From contig CAJTWA010000058.1 of assembly GCA_910580195.1 (NCBI GenBank), positions 1 to 23,631 of the forward strand: a stretch of DNA of 23,631 nt. Direction: 5' to 3'. Under the pieces are notes generated by a model, which saw only the letters and a program-made list of their open reading frames with translations, searched no databases and was not told the origin of the DNA. The DNA comes from an uncultured Lachnospiraceae bacterium. GTDB lineage: Bacteria > Bacillota > Clostridia > Lachnospirales > Lachnospiraceae. A program made the position numbers and the translations under genes. Below are positions 13,551 through 21,139 of the stretch, in pieces; position 1 is the first letter of the stretch, and each line of letters begins with the position of its first letter.

Positions 13551-14402
13551 ATGGGAAAACCTTTAATAATGGTAACAAATGATGATGGGATAGATAGCCC
13601 GGGGCTGTGGGCGGCAGCGGAGGCAGCAGCCCCTTATGGGGATTTGCTGGTTGTTGCGCCGCATATGCAGCAGACCGGGATGGGCCGGGCATTCCCAAGG
13701 GGAGGGGATACAGGGATTATTGAGGAAAAGGCGGTATCCTTGGAAAGTAAAAGAAACTGCAGCATTGAGGAAAGGGCGGTATCCTTGGAAAGAATAAAAA
13801 ACTGCAGCATTGAGGAAAAGGCATATGCAGTCCATGGTTCCCCCGCGCTTGCAGTTGCCCATGGGGTGATGGAACTGGCAGGAAGGAAGCCGGATTTATG
13901 CATCAGCGGCATTAATTATGGGGAAAACCTAGGGACTACCATTACATGCAGCGGCACGTTAGGGGCTTTATTTGAGGCAAATAGTTATGGGATTCCCGGC
14001 ATTGCGGTGTCGGTTGCCGTAGAATTTGAGAAGCAAAGGCTGGCGGAGTTTGAAGCCATGGACTGGGCGCCTGCCCAAGCAGTGTTACAGGAATTCCTGG
14101 AGCAGGCGCTGGAGCATGGGATGCCGGATGGGGTGGATATCTGGAATATCAATGTCCCGGCAAAAGCCGCCTATCCATGCCCTTGCCGGGTCACGGTGCA
14201 GAGCAGGCAAAATTATTTTTATTTTACCAAGCCGCCAAAAAGGGATTTTACGCAGCCTTTCCAGCTGAAGTCTGGGCAGTATGTAATGCTGGATTCGCTG
14301 GAGCAGGACAGCGATATCTACGCAGTGTATGTGGATCATGTGATATCTGCCACGCCGCTGTGCATGGATATGTCTGTAAGGCTTCCCAGAATGGAATTGT
14401 AG
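13551..14402 (+). CDS. SurE-like 5'/3'-nucleotidase with repeat insertion
   Basis: 283 residues, about 30 more than typical SurE. Metal-site residues are present: Asp11-Asp12 (TNDDGID), Thr42 in the QTGMGR loop (usually Ser), and Asn122 in SGINYGENLG. SurE enzymes remove phosphate from nucleotides and other phosphomonoesters and need divalent metal. Residues 56-91 are a 15-residue tandem repeat inserted where SurE normally has a short beta-rich loop. GGGGCGGGTGG precedes the start. It follows the kinase on the same strand after a hairpin, so it may be separately expressed. A clean-up role for phosphorylated intermediates of the neighbouring pathway is possible but unproven. Confidence 0.8.
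   Translation: MGKPLIMVTNDDGIDSPGLWAAAEAAAPYGDLLVVAPHMQQTGMGRAFPRGGDTGIIEEKAVSLESKRNCSIEERAVSLERIKNCSIEEKAYAVHGSPALAVAHGVMELAGRKPDLCISGINYGENLGTTITCSGTLGALFEANSYGIPGIAVSVAVEFEKQRLAEFEAMDWAPAQAVLQEFLEQALEHGMPDGVDIWNINVPAKAAYPCPCRVTVQSRQNYFYFTKPPKRDFTQPFQLKSGQYVMLDSLEQDSDIYAVYVDHVISATPLCMDMSVRLPRMEL
13716..13823 (+). repeat. 45-bp (15-codon) tandem repeat inside the surE-like gene
   Basis: Residues 56-70, 71-85 and the start of a third unit read IIEEKAVSLESKRNC, SIEERAVSLERIKNC and SIEEKAY. The DNA units are close copies with a 45-bp period that keeps the frame. Standard SurE goes directly from the QSGxGHA loop to AYAVDGTP, so the repeats are an expansion at one site. Confidence 0.9.
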
Positions 14403-14467
14403 GCTTTTCAGAATGAAACGGTAAGGTTTTTTGCAGGATCCAGGGGGCATGTGGGTATTCAAGGGCA

Positions 14468-14496
14468 TGGGGCTTAAAGCAGCCCCATTTGCTTTT
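14468..14496 (+). terminator. Probable terminator of the surE-like gene
   Basis: TGGGGCT (14468-14474) pairs with AGCCCCA (14481-14487) around a six-base loop, followed by TTTGCTTTT. It overlaps the stop codon of the convergent WYL gene. Confidence 0.45.
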
Positions 14497-15442
14497 GGAG
14501 CCGCGCTTTCAGGCTGCGGAGAAACCTTTCATTTCCAACGACGGTCAACATAGGCCCGAAGGATAGGACTTCAATGAGCAGTTCCGTTTCCATGGCTTGG
14601 TTATAATAAATGAAGCACTCGTATGTGTTTTCATCTATTTTCCGCGTATTTTTTTCATAATTGGCAAAATGCAGCATGGCGCGCTCAAGGGCGTTGCGCC
14701 GGTTTACAATACGAAGCGTCAAGGGTTCTTTGTAATAGGAATTTTTTATCAGCGCATTTAAGCCAACTTGGGCCTCCAGCGGCCGTTCCGTCAGCTTTGC
14801 GTCTTGGATACGGGCAAGGTTCAGGATTTCAAGGCGCATTTGGCCGTCTTTTGCGTGCTTTAGGGCAAGGAGGCGGAATTTGTCATTTTTCACAGAATAT
14901 TCCAGCCGGGCGGGGACATAGTAATGGTGCACCCGGTTCCCGGCGGGGGAATTGTAGTCGATATCCACATAGAGGCTGCGCTTTTGTGCGGCCAGCAAAG
15001 TGCGGAAAATCTGGCGGTAGGTTCCATCCGTATAGGGGTCGCCGTCTGTGAATTGGTCGTAGTAGTAAAATTGCCCCGGCTGCCAGAGGGGCGTTACGGA
15101 GCCCAGCATCTGCCCCAAGGTTTTCAATTGCCCTTCATTGAGAAACAGCCCAATCCGGGGGTCGGACAGCAGGGCTTTCAAGTAGGATTTTTCAAGGGAG
15201 GAAAGGGGCGTAAGGAAATCTTGCTTTATTTTTGAAACGTATAATTCCCCTTCCCGTTCAAATAAATCCCAAGCCCCGCTTTCCAGTTTTGGGATGATGG
15301 ACAGGAGGCTTTCCCCAAAGCCGTCCCGACAGACTTCTTTGCGGATTTCTTCTATGGTTAAGGCAGTTTGGCTGCACAGGAGATGGCGCAGGACTTGGTA
15401 GTAACAGCTATAAATTTCAGAAAAAAGTTCCATCTGTTTCAT
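14474..15442 (-). CDS. WYL-domain regulator (second of a pair)
   Basis: 322 residues. The N-terminal part (QTALTIEEIRKEVCRDGFGESLLSIIPKLESG) looks like a winged-helix region. The middle, from YVDIDYNSPAGNRVHHYYVPARLEYSVKNDKFRLLALK, is the WYL domain core, a ligand-sensing SH3-like fold often used by bacterial transcription factors. The start codon lies inside the upstream WYL gene (26-base overlap), so the two are translationally coupled; a second ATG at 15433 sits at a better distance from AGAAGGG. Targets and ligand are unknown. It converges on the surE-like gene and shows no link to the ygc-like locus. Confidence 0.78.
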   Translation of the reverse strand: MKQMELFSEIYSCYYQVLRHLLCSQTALTIEEIRKEVCRDGFGESLLSIIPKLESGAWDLFEREGELYVSKIKQDFLTPLSSLEKSYLKALLSDPRIGLFLNEGQLKTLGQMLGSVTPLWQPGQFYYYDQFTDGDPYTDGTYRQIFRTLLAAQKRSLYVDIDYNSPAGNRVHHYYVPARLEYSVKNDKFRLLALKHAKDGQMRLEILNLARIQDAKLTERPLEAQVGLNALIKNSYYKEPLTLRIVNRRNALERAMLHFANYEKNTRKIDENTYECFIYYNQAMETELLIEVLSFGPMLTVVGNERFLRSLKARLQKQMGLL

Positions 15443-16679
15443 TCCCTTCTAATTGGTAAATGCGGTACATGGCCTGCAAATCTTGATAAAACCGCTGCTC
15501 TACAAGTTTGGAGGTACATTCCAGCGACAGGATCCTTCCGGTAAAGGTGCGAACCCAAGGCAGCATTTCATTGCAGTCAAAGGATTCCCGCTGGTATTGG
15601 TAAGTGTTTTCGGCAATCCGCGTGACTGTCCCTCCCCTGCCTTCCCGCTTCAGGCGTTCCACAATATAAGTTTCGCTGGGCTCGTGTACCTGCAATGTCA
15701 TGGTTAACGTGTCCAGATGGCGGCGTTCTGGCCCTTGGAAAGACACGCCCCAGAGGCGGCTCCGGTTTTTTTCCAGCTTGGCCTGCAGTTCTTCATATCT
15801 TTCGTATGGCCCGGTAAGTGCAACGCGTTTGATGGTGTCTAGGCGGAAACAGGTGAACCGCTTGCTTCTTTCTACATACCCGCAGAGGAACCGCCGCCCG
15901 CTTCTGGAGCTGACGAAAATCTGCAGGGGGATGCAGCAGGCGGTATTTTCCATGTGCCGCTTGGAGCTTTTGATGGCAAGCTGTACCTGCTGCTTTTGGT
16001 TCATGGCTTCTAACAGGGGGAGGAGGATTTCATCTTCTAGGGTGTGTACGAAAAAACTGTGCTTTACCCGGAAAGATTGGTTGGAGCCGCCGAGCAGTTC
16101 TAAAATTTCATTGCCAATAATGCCGAAATTTCCGGCCATCTGGTAAAATGCCAAGGCGTCCATGGCATTTTCATTGTCGCTTAACCAAAGGGCAAGGGTG
16201 CTGTCAAGGGAAAATACTACGGTTTTTCCAGATTTTTGCTTGGTGAGGAGCCCTTCCTTGCTGTAAGCGTTGCATTTGCGGCGGACGGTTTGGATGTCGA
16301 AGAGGGCTTCGTATCCGGACAGGAGGCTGTCTGTGATTTCTTCTGCTGTCCGTGGCTGCCCGTCCTGCAGTAAGCCTAGGATTAGGAAATGGAGCATGAT
16401 GTCGTTGTCGGTGAAGCTTTTTGTTTTCCACACCCGGAACAGGGGGTTGGTGTCAAGGAGGCTGCTGTCGATGGCGAGGGAGATATTTGTGCCGTTTGGG
16501 ACGTGGTCTTTTTGTATGTAGGGGGCGAGCCAGCTTTCTAGGCGGCGGCGTTCATTGTCGTAGGTGCGGGGGCTTTTTTCGGTGAATTCTTGGCGGGTTT
16601 TGAAGCCGTAGACGAAGAAATCGCGGATGTATTCCCTTGTTTTGGGGAAGGATTTGATGAGTTCTTGGAAGTCTGACAT
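15417..16679 (-). CDS. WYL-domain regulator (first of a pair)
   Basis: 420 residues. An N-terminal helical region (TREYIRDFFVYGFKTRQEF, SPRTYDNERRRLESWL) and a winged-helix-like segment (about 90-160: MLHFLILGLLQDGQPRTAEEITDSLL, IQTVRRKCNAYSKEGLL) precede the WYL region (QVQLAIKSSKRHMENTACCIPLQIF, RRFLCGYVERSKRFTCFRLDTIKRV). The C-terminal part carries the WYL extension. The gene overlaps the next by 26 bases. AAAGGAGC lies about ten bases before the ATG. Paired WYL genes are common in Lachnospiraceae; the targets of this pair cannot be read from the sequence. Confidence 0.78.
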   Translation of the reverse strand: MSDFQELIKSFPKTREYIRDFFVYGFKTRQEFTEKSPRTYDNERRRLESWLAPYIQKDHVPNGTNISLAIDSSLLDTNPLFRVWKTKSFTDNDIMLHFLILGLLQDGQPRTAEEITDSLLSGYEALFDIQTVRRKCNAYSKEGLLTKQKSGKTVVFSLDSTLALWLSDNENAMDALAFYQMAGNFGIIGNEILELLGGSNQSFRVKHSFFVHTLEDEILLPLLEAMNQKQQVQLAIKSSKRHMENTACCIPLQIFVSSRSGRRFLCGYVERSKRFTCFRLDTIKRVALTGPYERYEELQAKLEKNRSRLWGVSFQGPERRHLDTLTMTLQVHEPSETYIVERLKREGRGGTVTRIAENTYQYQRESFDCNEMLPWVRTFTGRILSLECTSKLVEQRFYQDLQAMYRIYQLEGNETDGTFF

Positions 16680-16716
16680 AGTGTTGGGTGCTCCTTTTGG
16701 ATGAGGGTTTTGGGGG

Positions 16717-16790
16717 TTCTGGTAGGTTGAGGGTTTGGGGTTCTGGTTAGGTTGAGGGTTTGGGGTTCTGGTTAGGTTGAGGGTGGGGGA
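16717..16790. repeat. G-rich 25-bp tandem repeat before the WYL genes
   Basis: Three units of 24, 25 and 25 bp start at 16717, 16741 and 16766, each reading TTCTGGTTAGGTTGAGGGT-like. The plus strand has repeated GGG and GGGG tracts that could form a G-quadruplex. The array lies about 40 bp upstream of the WYL start codon, where its promoter or leader should be. Confidence 0.9.
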
Positions 16791-16791
16791 C

Positions 16792-16830
16792 GCAGTTCTG
16801 TGCAGGGGACAGGTCCCTGCACAGAACTGC
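16792..16830. repeat. Long GC-rich palindrome, REP-like
   Basis: The arms at 16792-16810 and 16813-16830 are perfect complements apart from one extra G, with a two-base loop; the core reads CTGTGCAGGGGACAGGTCC. There is no T tail, so a simple terminator is unlikely. It resembles interspersed palindromes of the REP type. No transposase is present here. Confidence 0.75.
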
Positions 16831-16907
16831 TGGTTATAGGCAACCCGAAAGGTTGAAATTTCAAAACTGGTGGCTCTGCTTTATAGCGCCATGGATTGGG
16901 ATTGCTT

Positions 16908-17039
16908 TTACAGTTTCAGGATGGCAATTAATTCTTCTCCGTCCATTTCCCCGGTTTCGGTAAAGCCAAATGAGTGGTATAAGTGGCTGGCCGTTTTATT
17001 TTCAGGTTCATAGGACAGCCAGCAGTATTCTGCTTCGCT
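16908..17039 (-). pseudogene. 3' remnant of a GNAT acetyltransferase gene
   Basis: Reading the minus strand from 17039, an open frame of 43 codons encodes EYCWLSYEPENKTASHLY followed by HSFGFTETGEMDGEELIAIL and KL, then TAA. This matches the C-terminal end of GNAT acetyltransferases of the diamine/spermidine type (LSYEPENxxAxxLYxSFGFxETG). The rest of the gene is missing: upstream lies the stop codon of the histidine kinase. It has no start codon or ribosome binding site of its own. The kinase operon appears to have joined a truncated acetyltransferase gene. Confidence 0.8.
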
Positions 17040-18221
17040 TTATTTGAGAAACAGATGGACGGAAAGGTCCTGTCCCTGCAACGATGCACCGACCTCGCCC
17101 CCGTGGAGTTCCACGATGCGTTTTACAATGGCAAGCCCCAGCCCGGAGCTTTGGGGGGCGCTTCTGGCCCGGTTTCCGGAGTAGAAACGCTCAAAAATCC
17201 GGTCAGGCTCAATGCCGTGGGCATCTGTCAATCGGTTTGTGATACAGATATGGAGCCGGCCCGCATCCTGTGCCGCCACGGTTACCGGAGCGGAACGATC
17301 AGCATATCTGCGGGCGTTGTCCAGCAGATTCTGAAACACCCGTACCATCTGCTGCGTATTGATATATGCAGCATGGTTTTTCGGCTCCAGCTTCCATGAA
17401 AGCGCCAGGCCCTCTGCCTCCATAAGAATTTTATATTCATAAAGGATATGCCGCAGCAGTTCCAGCACATCCCTTTTTTCCATGTCAGGAAACCGGTCGG
17501 CGGAGTTCAGCTTTGTATATTCAAACAGTTCGTTGATTAGCCCGTTAAGCCCTGTCAGCCGCCGCTCTACCACTTCAATGTATTCCTCAAAGCGCTGCCT
17601 GTCTTCCGGCCCCGTTTCCTTCAGCAGCTCCACATAACCGATAATTGAGGTAAGAGGACTGCGCAAATCATGGGAAACATTGGTGATTAGCTCATTTTTG
17701 CTCTGCTGCTGCCTCCTTTCCCTTTCCTCCTTTTCCCTGAGCTGGACGGACATCTCGTTGATGACGGCGCATAGCTGGGTGATTTCATCGTCCCCCTGCA
17801 GTTCCATGCTCCTTCCAAATCCCTCCTCCCGGATTTTCTGGATTTCCTGGGACAGATACTCCACGTACTTAACCCTGCGGTTGATCCGGATGGAAAAGGA
17901 AACGACAAAGCATATCACGGGAAACGCCACTGCCAGCACCGACGGAAGATATTCGGCGGCAATGAGGTATCCATAGCCCAGCCCATAAAAAAAATTCCAT
18001 ATCCCGGAATAGATCAGAAGCTGCATCATAGTCAGTACCACCGCCAGCGCCACTAAGCTGATGATAAGGGAAACGCAGGCCGCTTTCAGGAAATATGCCG
18101 TGAGGCGTTTTTGGAATGTGGAGGACAGTTTCCTGTAAACCAGAAAAATCACGAGAACCGTTCCTCCGATGGCAATGCCGTTGAATAAAATATAATTTGG
18201 AAGTATCTTTGGCAGCGTCAT
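17040..18221 (-). CDS. Sensor histidine kinase
   Basis: 393 residues. Four likely membrane segments occupy about 1-112, followed by a HAMP-like/linker region. HisKA has His184 in NVSHDLRSPLTSIIGYVELL, and the ATP-binding domain has the N box FQNLLDNARRYA and SSGLGLAIVKRIVELHGG. The G1 loop (usually DxGxG) is replaced by TNRLTDAHGI, a variation seen in some VanS-like kinases. The chosen ATG at 18221 overlaps the regulator stop as ATGA, with AGAGGG eight bases upstream; a TTG at 18242 is an unlikely alternative. It is the last gene of the operon, and its stop directly abuts the acetyltransferase remnant. The signal is unknown. Confidence 0.85.
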   Translation of the reverse strand: MTLPKILPNYILFNGIAIGGTVLVIFLVYRKLSSTFQKRLTAYFLKAACVSLIISLVALAVVLTMMQLLIYSGIWNFFYGLGYGYLIAAEYLPSVLAVAFPVICFVVSFSIRINRRVKYVEYLSQEIQKIREEGFGRSMELQGDDEITQLCAVINEMSVQLREKEERERRQQQSKNELITNVSHDLRSPLTSIIGYVELLKETGPEDRQRFEEYIEVVERRLTGLNGLINELFEYTKLNSADRFPDMEKRDVLELLRHILYEYKILMEAEGLALSWKLEPKNHAAYINTQQMVRVFQNLLDNARRYADRSAPVTVAAQDAGRLHICITNRLTDAHGIEPDRIFERFYSGNRARSAPQSSGLGLAIVKRIVELHGGEVGASLQGQDLSVHLFLK

Positions 18222-18901
18222 ATTTGGTACCCTCTTCCCCAACAGGTTTTGATAAAATCCGAATGTACATGATCCCAGTTCAGTTTATTGCGGAGATTGG
18301 CAATATGCATCATCACCGCATTTTCCGAACAGAAAAATTCTTCATGCCATACCGCTTCATAAATCTGCGCCATGGTCAGCACCTGCCCCTTGTTTCGCAG
18401 CATATATTCCAGAATGTCATACTCCTTGCGCGTCAGCTTCACTTCCCGTCCGCTTACCCATACCTGACGGCTTTCCATGTCTACCGTCAGATCCTCCGTC
18501 TGGAGCGTGTGCGCCGGCTTTTCCGTTTCATTGTACTGTTTATAGCGGCGGAGCTGGGCTTTGACGCGGGCGAGAAGCTCAATAGGCTTAAAAGGCTTCG
18601 TCACGTAATCGTCCCCTCCCACCGCAAGGCCTTGTATGATGTCTATATCTTCCGTTTTCGCCGACATAAATATAACCGGAATTTTGCTTCTTTCCCTTAT
18701 TTGCAGGCAGGCGCTGATACCGTCAATTTCCGGCATCATCACATTCATCAGGATTAGATCCACCTGATAGCGTTCTAAGATATCCAACGCCTGCGCCGCA
18801 TTTTCACAGGCGAGGTAACGGTAGCCCTCATTGCCCAGATAGATGCCCAGAAGCCTGCAGATGTCTTTATCATCGTCAACAACCAATATGAATTCTTTCA
18901 T
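18218..18901 (-). CDS. OmpR-family response regulator lacking the phospho-acceptor Asp
   Basis: 227 residues. The receiver domain has the acidic pair VVDDDKD (7-13), the switch Ser in FMSAK and the Lys in TKPF, but the expected phospho-acceptor is Asn53 (DLILMNVMMPEIDG, codon AAT). The C-terminal winged helix (about 130-225) has RKEYDILEYMLRNKGQVLT and VMMHIANLRNKL, typical of OmpR/PhoB DNA binding. The start at 18901 overlaps the upstream stop as ATGA, so it is coupled to the VTT gene; a longer frame upstream is that gene's DNA in another frame. With Asn at this site, normal phosphorylation by the partner kinase is doubtful. Confidence 0.88.
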   Translation of the reverse strand: MKEFILVVDDDKDICRLLGIYLGNEGYRYLACENAAQALDILERYQVDLILMNVMMPEIDGISACLQIRERSKIPVIFMSAKTEDIDIIQGLAVGGDDYVTKPFKPIELLARVKAQLRRYKQYNETEKPAHTLQTEDLTVDMESRQVWVSGREVKLTRKEYDILEYMLRNKGQVLTMAQIYEAVWHEEFFCSENAVMMHIANLRNKLNWDHVHSDFIKTCWGRGYQI

Positions 18902-19422
18902 GATAGCTTTGCTTCTCCCTTTTTGTAGAAATGCTGCAGGACCGCCGAGGCAAGGAACATAAACAGAAGCTCCACAGCAATCATCTGCCATCGCCTCAGG
19001 CCGCACAAGTTGCCAATAAAACCCGAAAAGGCAACCATACCAATGGATATAATCTTAGAAATTATACCAATTTTCAGAAATTGAGGCAATGGTATTTTCA
19101 AAAAAGCAGAGCCTGCACAGAGCACTTCATCTGACACAAGCGGAACAATCAGCAGTACGCCAAGAATCCAAAGGCGGTACCGCCCCGTCAGCTGCTGCAG
19201 CCACACAAGCTGCCTCCTCTCCTTTTTCCCTTTTGAAATACGATGTATAATCAGTGAAGATAAGGAATACATAACCATCAATCCCACTACGGAGCCTGTG
19301 ACCCCAAAGAAAAAGGCTCCCAAGCTGCCGATTTGTCTGGTTCCCCACAGTATCACTGCCGTTTCCGGCACCGGAACACATATGGGGAGCAGTATGCAGG
19401 TAAGAAAATAGACACACCACAT
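18898..19422 (-). CDS. VTT/DedA-like membrane protein
   Basis: 174 residues, mostly hydrophobic, with about five membrane segments. Features of the VTT (SNARE-associated/DedA) group are visible: CVPVPETAVILWGTRQIG near the N-terminus, GAFFFGVTGSVVGLMVMYSL, and LIVPLVSDEVLCAGSAFLKIPLPQFLKIGIISK. Family members act in membrane lipid transport or homeostasis. I choose 19422 because AGGAGGTG lies six bases upstream; an in-frame ATG at 19479 lies in the preceding gene. It lies between the methyltransferase and the two-component genes on the same strand. Confidence 0.7.
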   Translation of the reverse strand: MWCVYFLTCILLPICVPVPETAVILWGTRQIGSLGAFFFGVTGSVVGLMVMYSLSSLIIHRISKGKKERRQLVWLQQLTGRYRLWILGVLLIVPLVSDEVLCAGSAFLKIPLPQFLKIGIISKIISIGMVAFSGFIGNLCGLRRWQMIAVELLFMFLASAVLQHFYKKGEAKLS

Positions 19423-19444
19423 AACAACACCTCCTGATATGGGT

Positions 19445-20038
19445 TTATACTGCACCGTCCGCAGAATTCTGCTTCCCATGGCAGAATTCCAATTTCATGT
19501 CCAGCACATATGCCGGGGGCAGGTTTTGCCAGACCCGTACAATCCTCTGGATATTGAAATAATTTTCCAGAAAGGCTTTCCTTAGCAGCGTATACTGAAA
19601 TGTAGTAAATACGCCTTCGGTTCCGATAGCCTTTTGGGTTTGCGACAGTATTCTGTGGGACACCTGCCGGGGAAGAGATGTAAATGGCAGGCCGGAAATG
19701 ATATAATCCGCATGTCCAAACCCCTGTTCTCTTAAGAAGCCGCATACATTTCCGGCATCCCCATGGATTAGCGCCACCCCCGGTATTCCATGGAACTGTT
19801 TTTGCAGTATTTCGTAAAAACGTTCATTCTGTTCAATCACGATATACGTCGTGTCCCGCCTTTTCCTTGCTGCCACAGCTTGGGTAAATACGCCCGTCCC
19901 TGCCCCGTATTCTACAATGCAGTGCGCTTTATTGAAATCAATAGAAGCCGCCATGGACGCCGCCAGATGTTTGCTGCTGGGAGCAATAGCCCCGATTGTG
20001 CCCGGAGCGCTGAGGTATTCTCTTAAAAACTGCCACAT
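19445..20038 (-). CDS. Class I SAM-dependent methyltransferase, phospholipid N-methyltransferase-like
   Basis: 197 residues. The N-terminal FLREYLSAPGTIGAIAPSSKHLAASMA and motif I VEYGAGTGVFT (42-52) are characteristic of the PmtA-like/COG3963 group, related to rRNA adenine dimethylases. The later ADYIISGLPFTSLP corresponds to motif IV. A lipid substrate would fit with the neighbouring VTT membrane protein, but this is by similarity only. GAGGAGGGAC lies about six bases before the ATG. It is the first gene of the operon that ends with the two-component pair. Confidence 0.78.
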   Translation of the reverse strand: MWQFLREYLSAPGTIGAIAPSSKHLAASMAASIDFNKAHCIVEYGAGTGVFTQAVAARKRRDTTYIVIEQNERFYEILQKQFHGIPGVALIHGDAGNVCGFLREQGFGHADYIISGLPFTSLPRQVSHRILSQTQKAIGTEGVFTTFQYTLLRKAFLENYFNIQRIVRVWQNLPPAYVLDMKLEFCHGKQNSADGAV

Positions 20039-20097
20039 AGGATGTCCCTCCTCATAGAATAGATTCAGTGTGTGATACTGTCATTTGATGATTTCAA

Positions 20098-20141
20098 TAT
20101 AAAGAGGAAGTATAAAGAGAAAACCGTAAGAATTATAAAGA
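20098..20141. promoter_or_regulatory. TATAAAGA direct repeats upstream of the methyltransferase operon
   Basis: TATAAAGA occurs at 20098, 20111 and 20134 (plus strand; TCTTTATA on the operon strand), about 60-100 bp before the first start codon. Spaced direct repeats are the usual target of OmpR-family regulators, so they may be sites for the regulator of this operon. The -10-like TATACT and TATAAT overlap them. Evidence is only the repetition. Confidence 0.35.
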
Positions 20142-20253
20142 TTTCTTTAGATATGGCAGGCCGATGCGCTCGCCCGCCATATGGTCTGGACAGGTAAACA
20201 TTATGGCAATACCCATAGAAAAAAGAATCTGTTTTTATTTCCCCGAAACCAGA

Positions 20254-20838
20254 TTACAATTGCTCCACAAAATGGTTCCCAGATTCGTCCCAATATTTTT
20301 GATATACAAAATCATCATTGCCATCAAAATTTAACTGGTACATCCTGAATATGACAGGAAAATTTTTCGGCTGCCATTGTTCTTCATAGGAATATCGGTA
20401 CGTCAAGCCTAATTTTTGCATAACGTTGCCGCTTCTCGGATTATTTCTGTCATGTGTCGCCGTAATATATGGCAATCCGTCTTTTTTTACTTGCCCCACA
20501 ACAGCCTTTCCTGCTTCAGTGGCAATCCCCTTATGCCAAAACTCCTTACGGAGCCCATAACCAAAATCATGGTGTTCTTCCATATCAACGTTGATATAGC
20601 CTATAGGAAAATTATTTTCTTTCAAGCAGATAGCATATGCATACCCCTGCGGCTGCGCATATTTCGAAGCATATCTTTTATCAAAGAATATCTCTGTTTC
20701 CTCCATGCTTTTTACAGGATACCAAGGCAGGAACTGATTCACTTCCTCATCCTTCAGAATAAGGAAAAGAGCTTCCATATCCCTTTCCATAAATTTTCTT
20801 AACATCAATCGTCCTGTTTCTAACGCAGGTGTATTCAT
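20254..20838 (-). CDS. GNAT N-acetyltransferase, RimJ/RimL type
   Basis: 194 residues. It begins LETGRLMLRKFMERDMEALFLILKDEEVNQFLPWYPVKSMEET, the usual N-terminus of RimJ/RimL-like acetyltransferases. The acetyl-CoA region is GYGLRKEFWHKGIATEAGKAVV, and HDRNNPRSGNVMQKLGL follows as in the family. It acetylates an amino group of a protein, antibiotic or small molecule; the substrate is unknown. GGAGGGAAGG precedes the ATG. It is a different GNAT subfamily from the remnant at 16908-17039. Transcribed alone, as far as can be seen. Confidence 0.85.
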   Translation of the reverse strand: MNTPALETGRLMLRKFMERDMEALFLILKDEEVNQFLPWYPVKSMEETEIFFDKRYASKYAQPQGYAYAICLKENNFPIGYINVDMEEHHDFGYGLRKEFWHKGIATEAGKAVVGQVKKDGLPYITATHDRNNPRSGNVMQKLGLTYRYSYEEQWQPKNFPVIFRMYQLNFDGNDDFVYQKYWDESGNHFVEQL

Positions 20839-21139
20839 ATTTCCTTCCCTCCATAAATTTACAGTAGGTTACTATAAACTCTAAGAAATTTAAAAACTTT
20901 TATATACGGTTATCATGCATTTATTCTCAATGAAAAACCCCCCATGCTGGAATGGCCGTCCGCCCCCAAAGAGCCCCACATAGCCTCCCACAAAAAATTA
21001 TACCACAATCCCCCAAAAAATTGCTAAATCATTTAACCTCGCAACTTTTTTAAAATGATAAATTACCAAATCCTGTATATAATAACCCCATCAGCACCAA
21101 ACAAAACCAAAAATCCATAACAGAAAGGACGGCAGCGGC
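20839..21139. other. Divergent intergenic region
   Basis: The 301 bases between the acetyltransferase and rtcB genes must hold both promoters. A TATAAT at 21078-21083 lies about 57 bases before the rtcB start but has no good -35 box. A C-rich tract runs around 20938-20975. I see no hairpin or gene. Confidence 0.4.

Noticed and set aside
16204..16431. Small open frames opposite or within the WYL genes
   Set aside because: Arginine- and proline-rich translations typical of shadow frames; the WYL frame explains the sequence.
18902..19006. N-terminal extension of the response regulator from 19006
   Set aside because: The extension is the end of the VTT gene read in another frame; the receiver domain begins normally at 18901 with an ATGA overlap.
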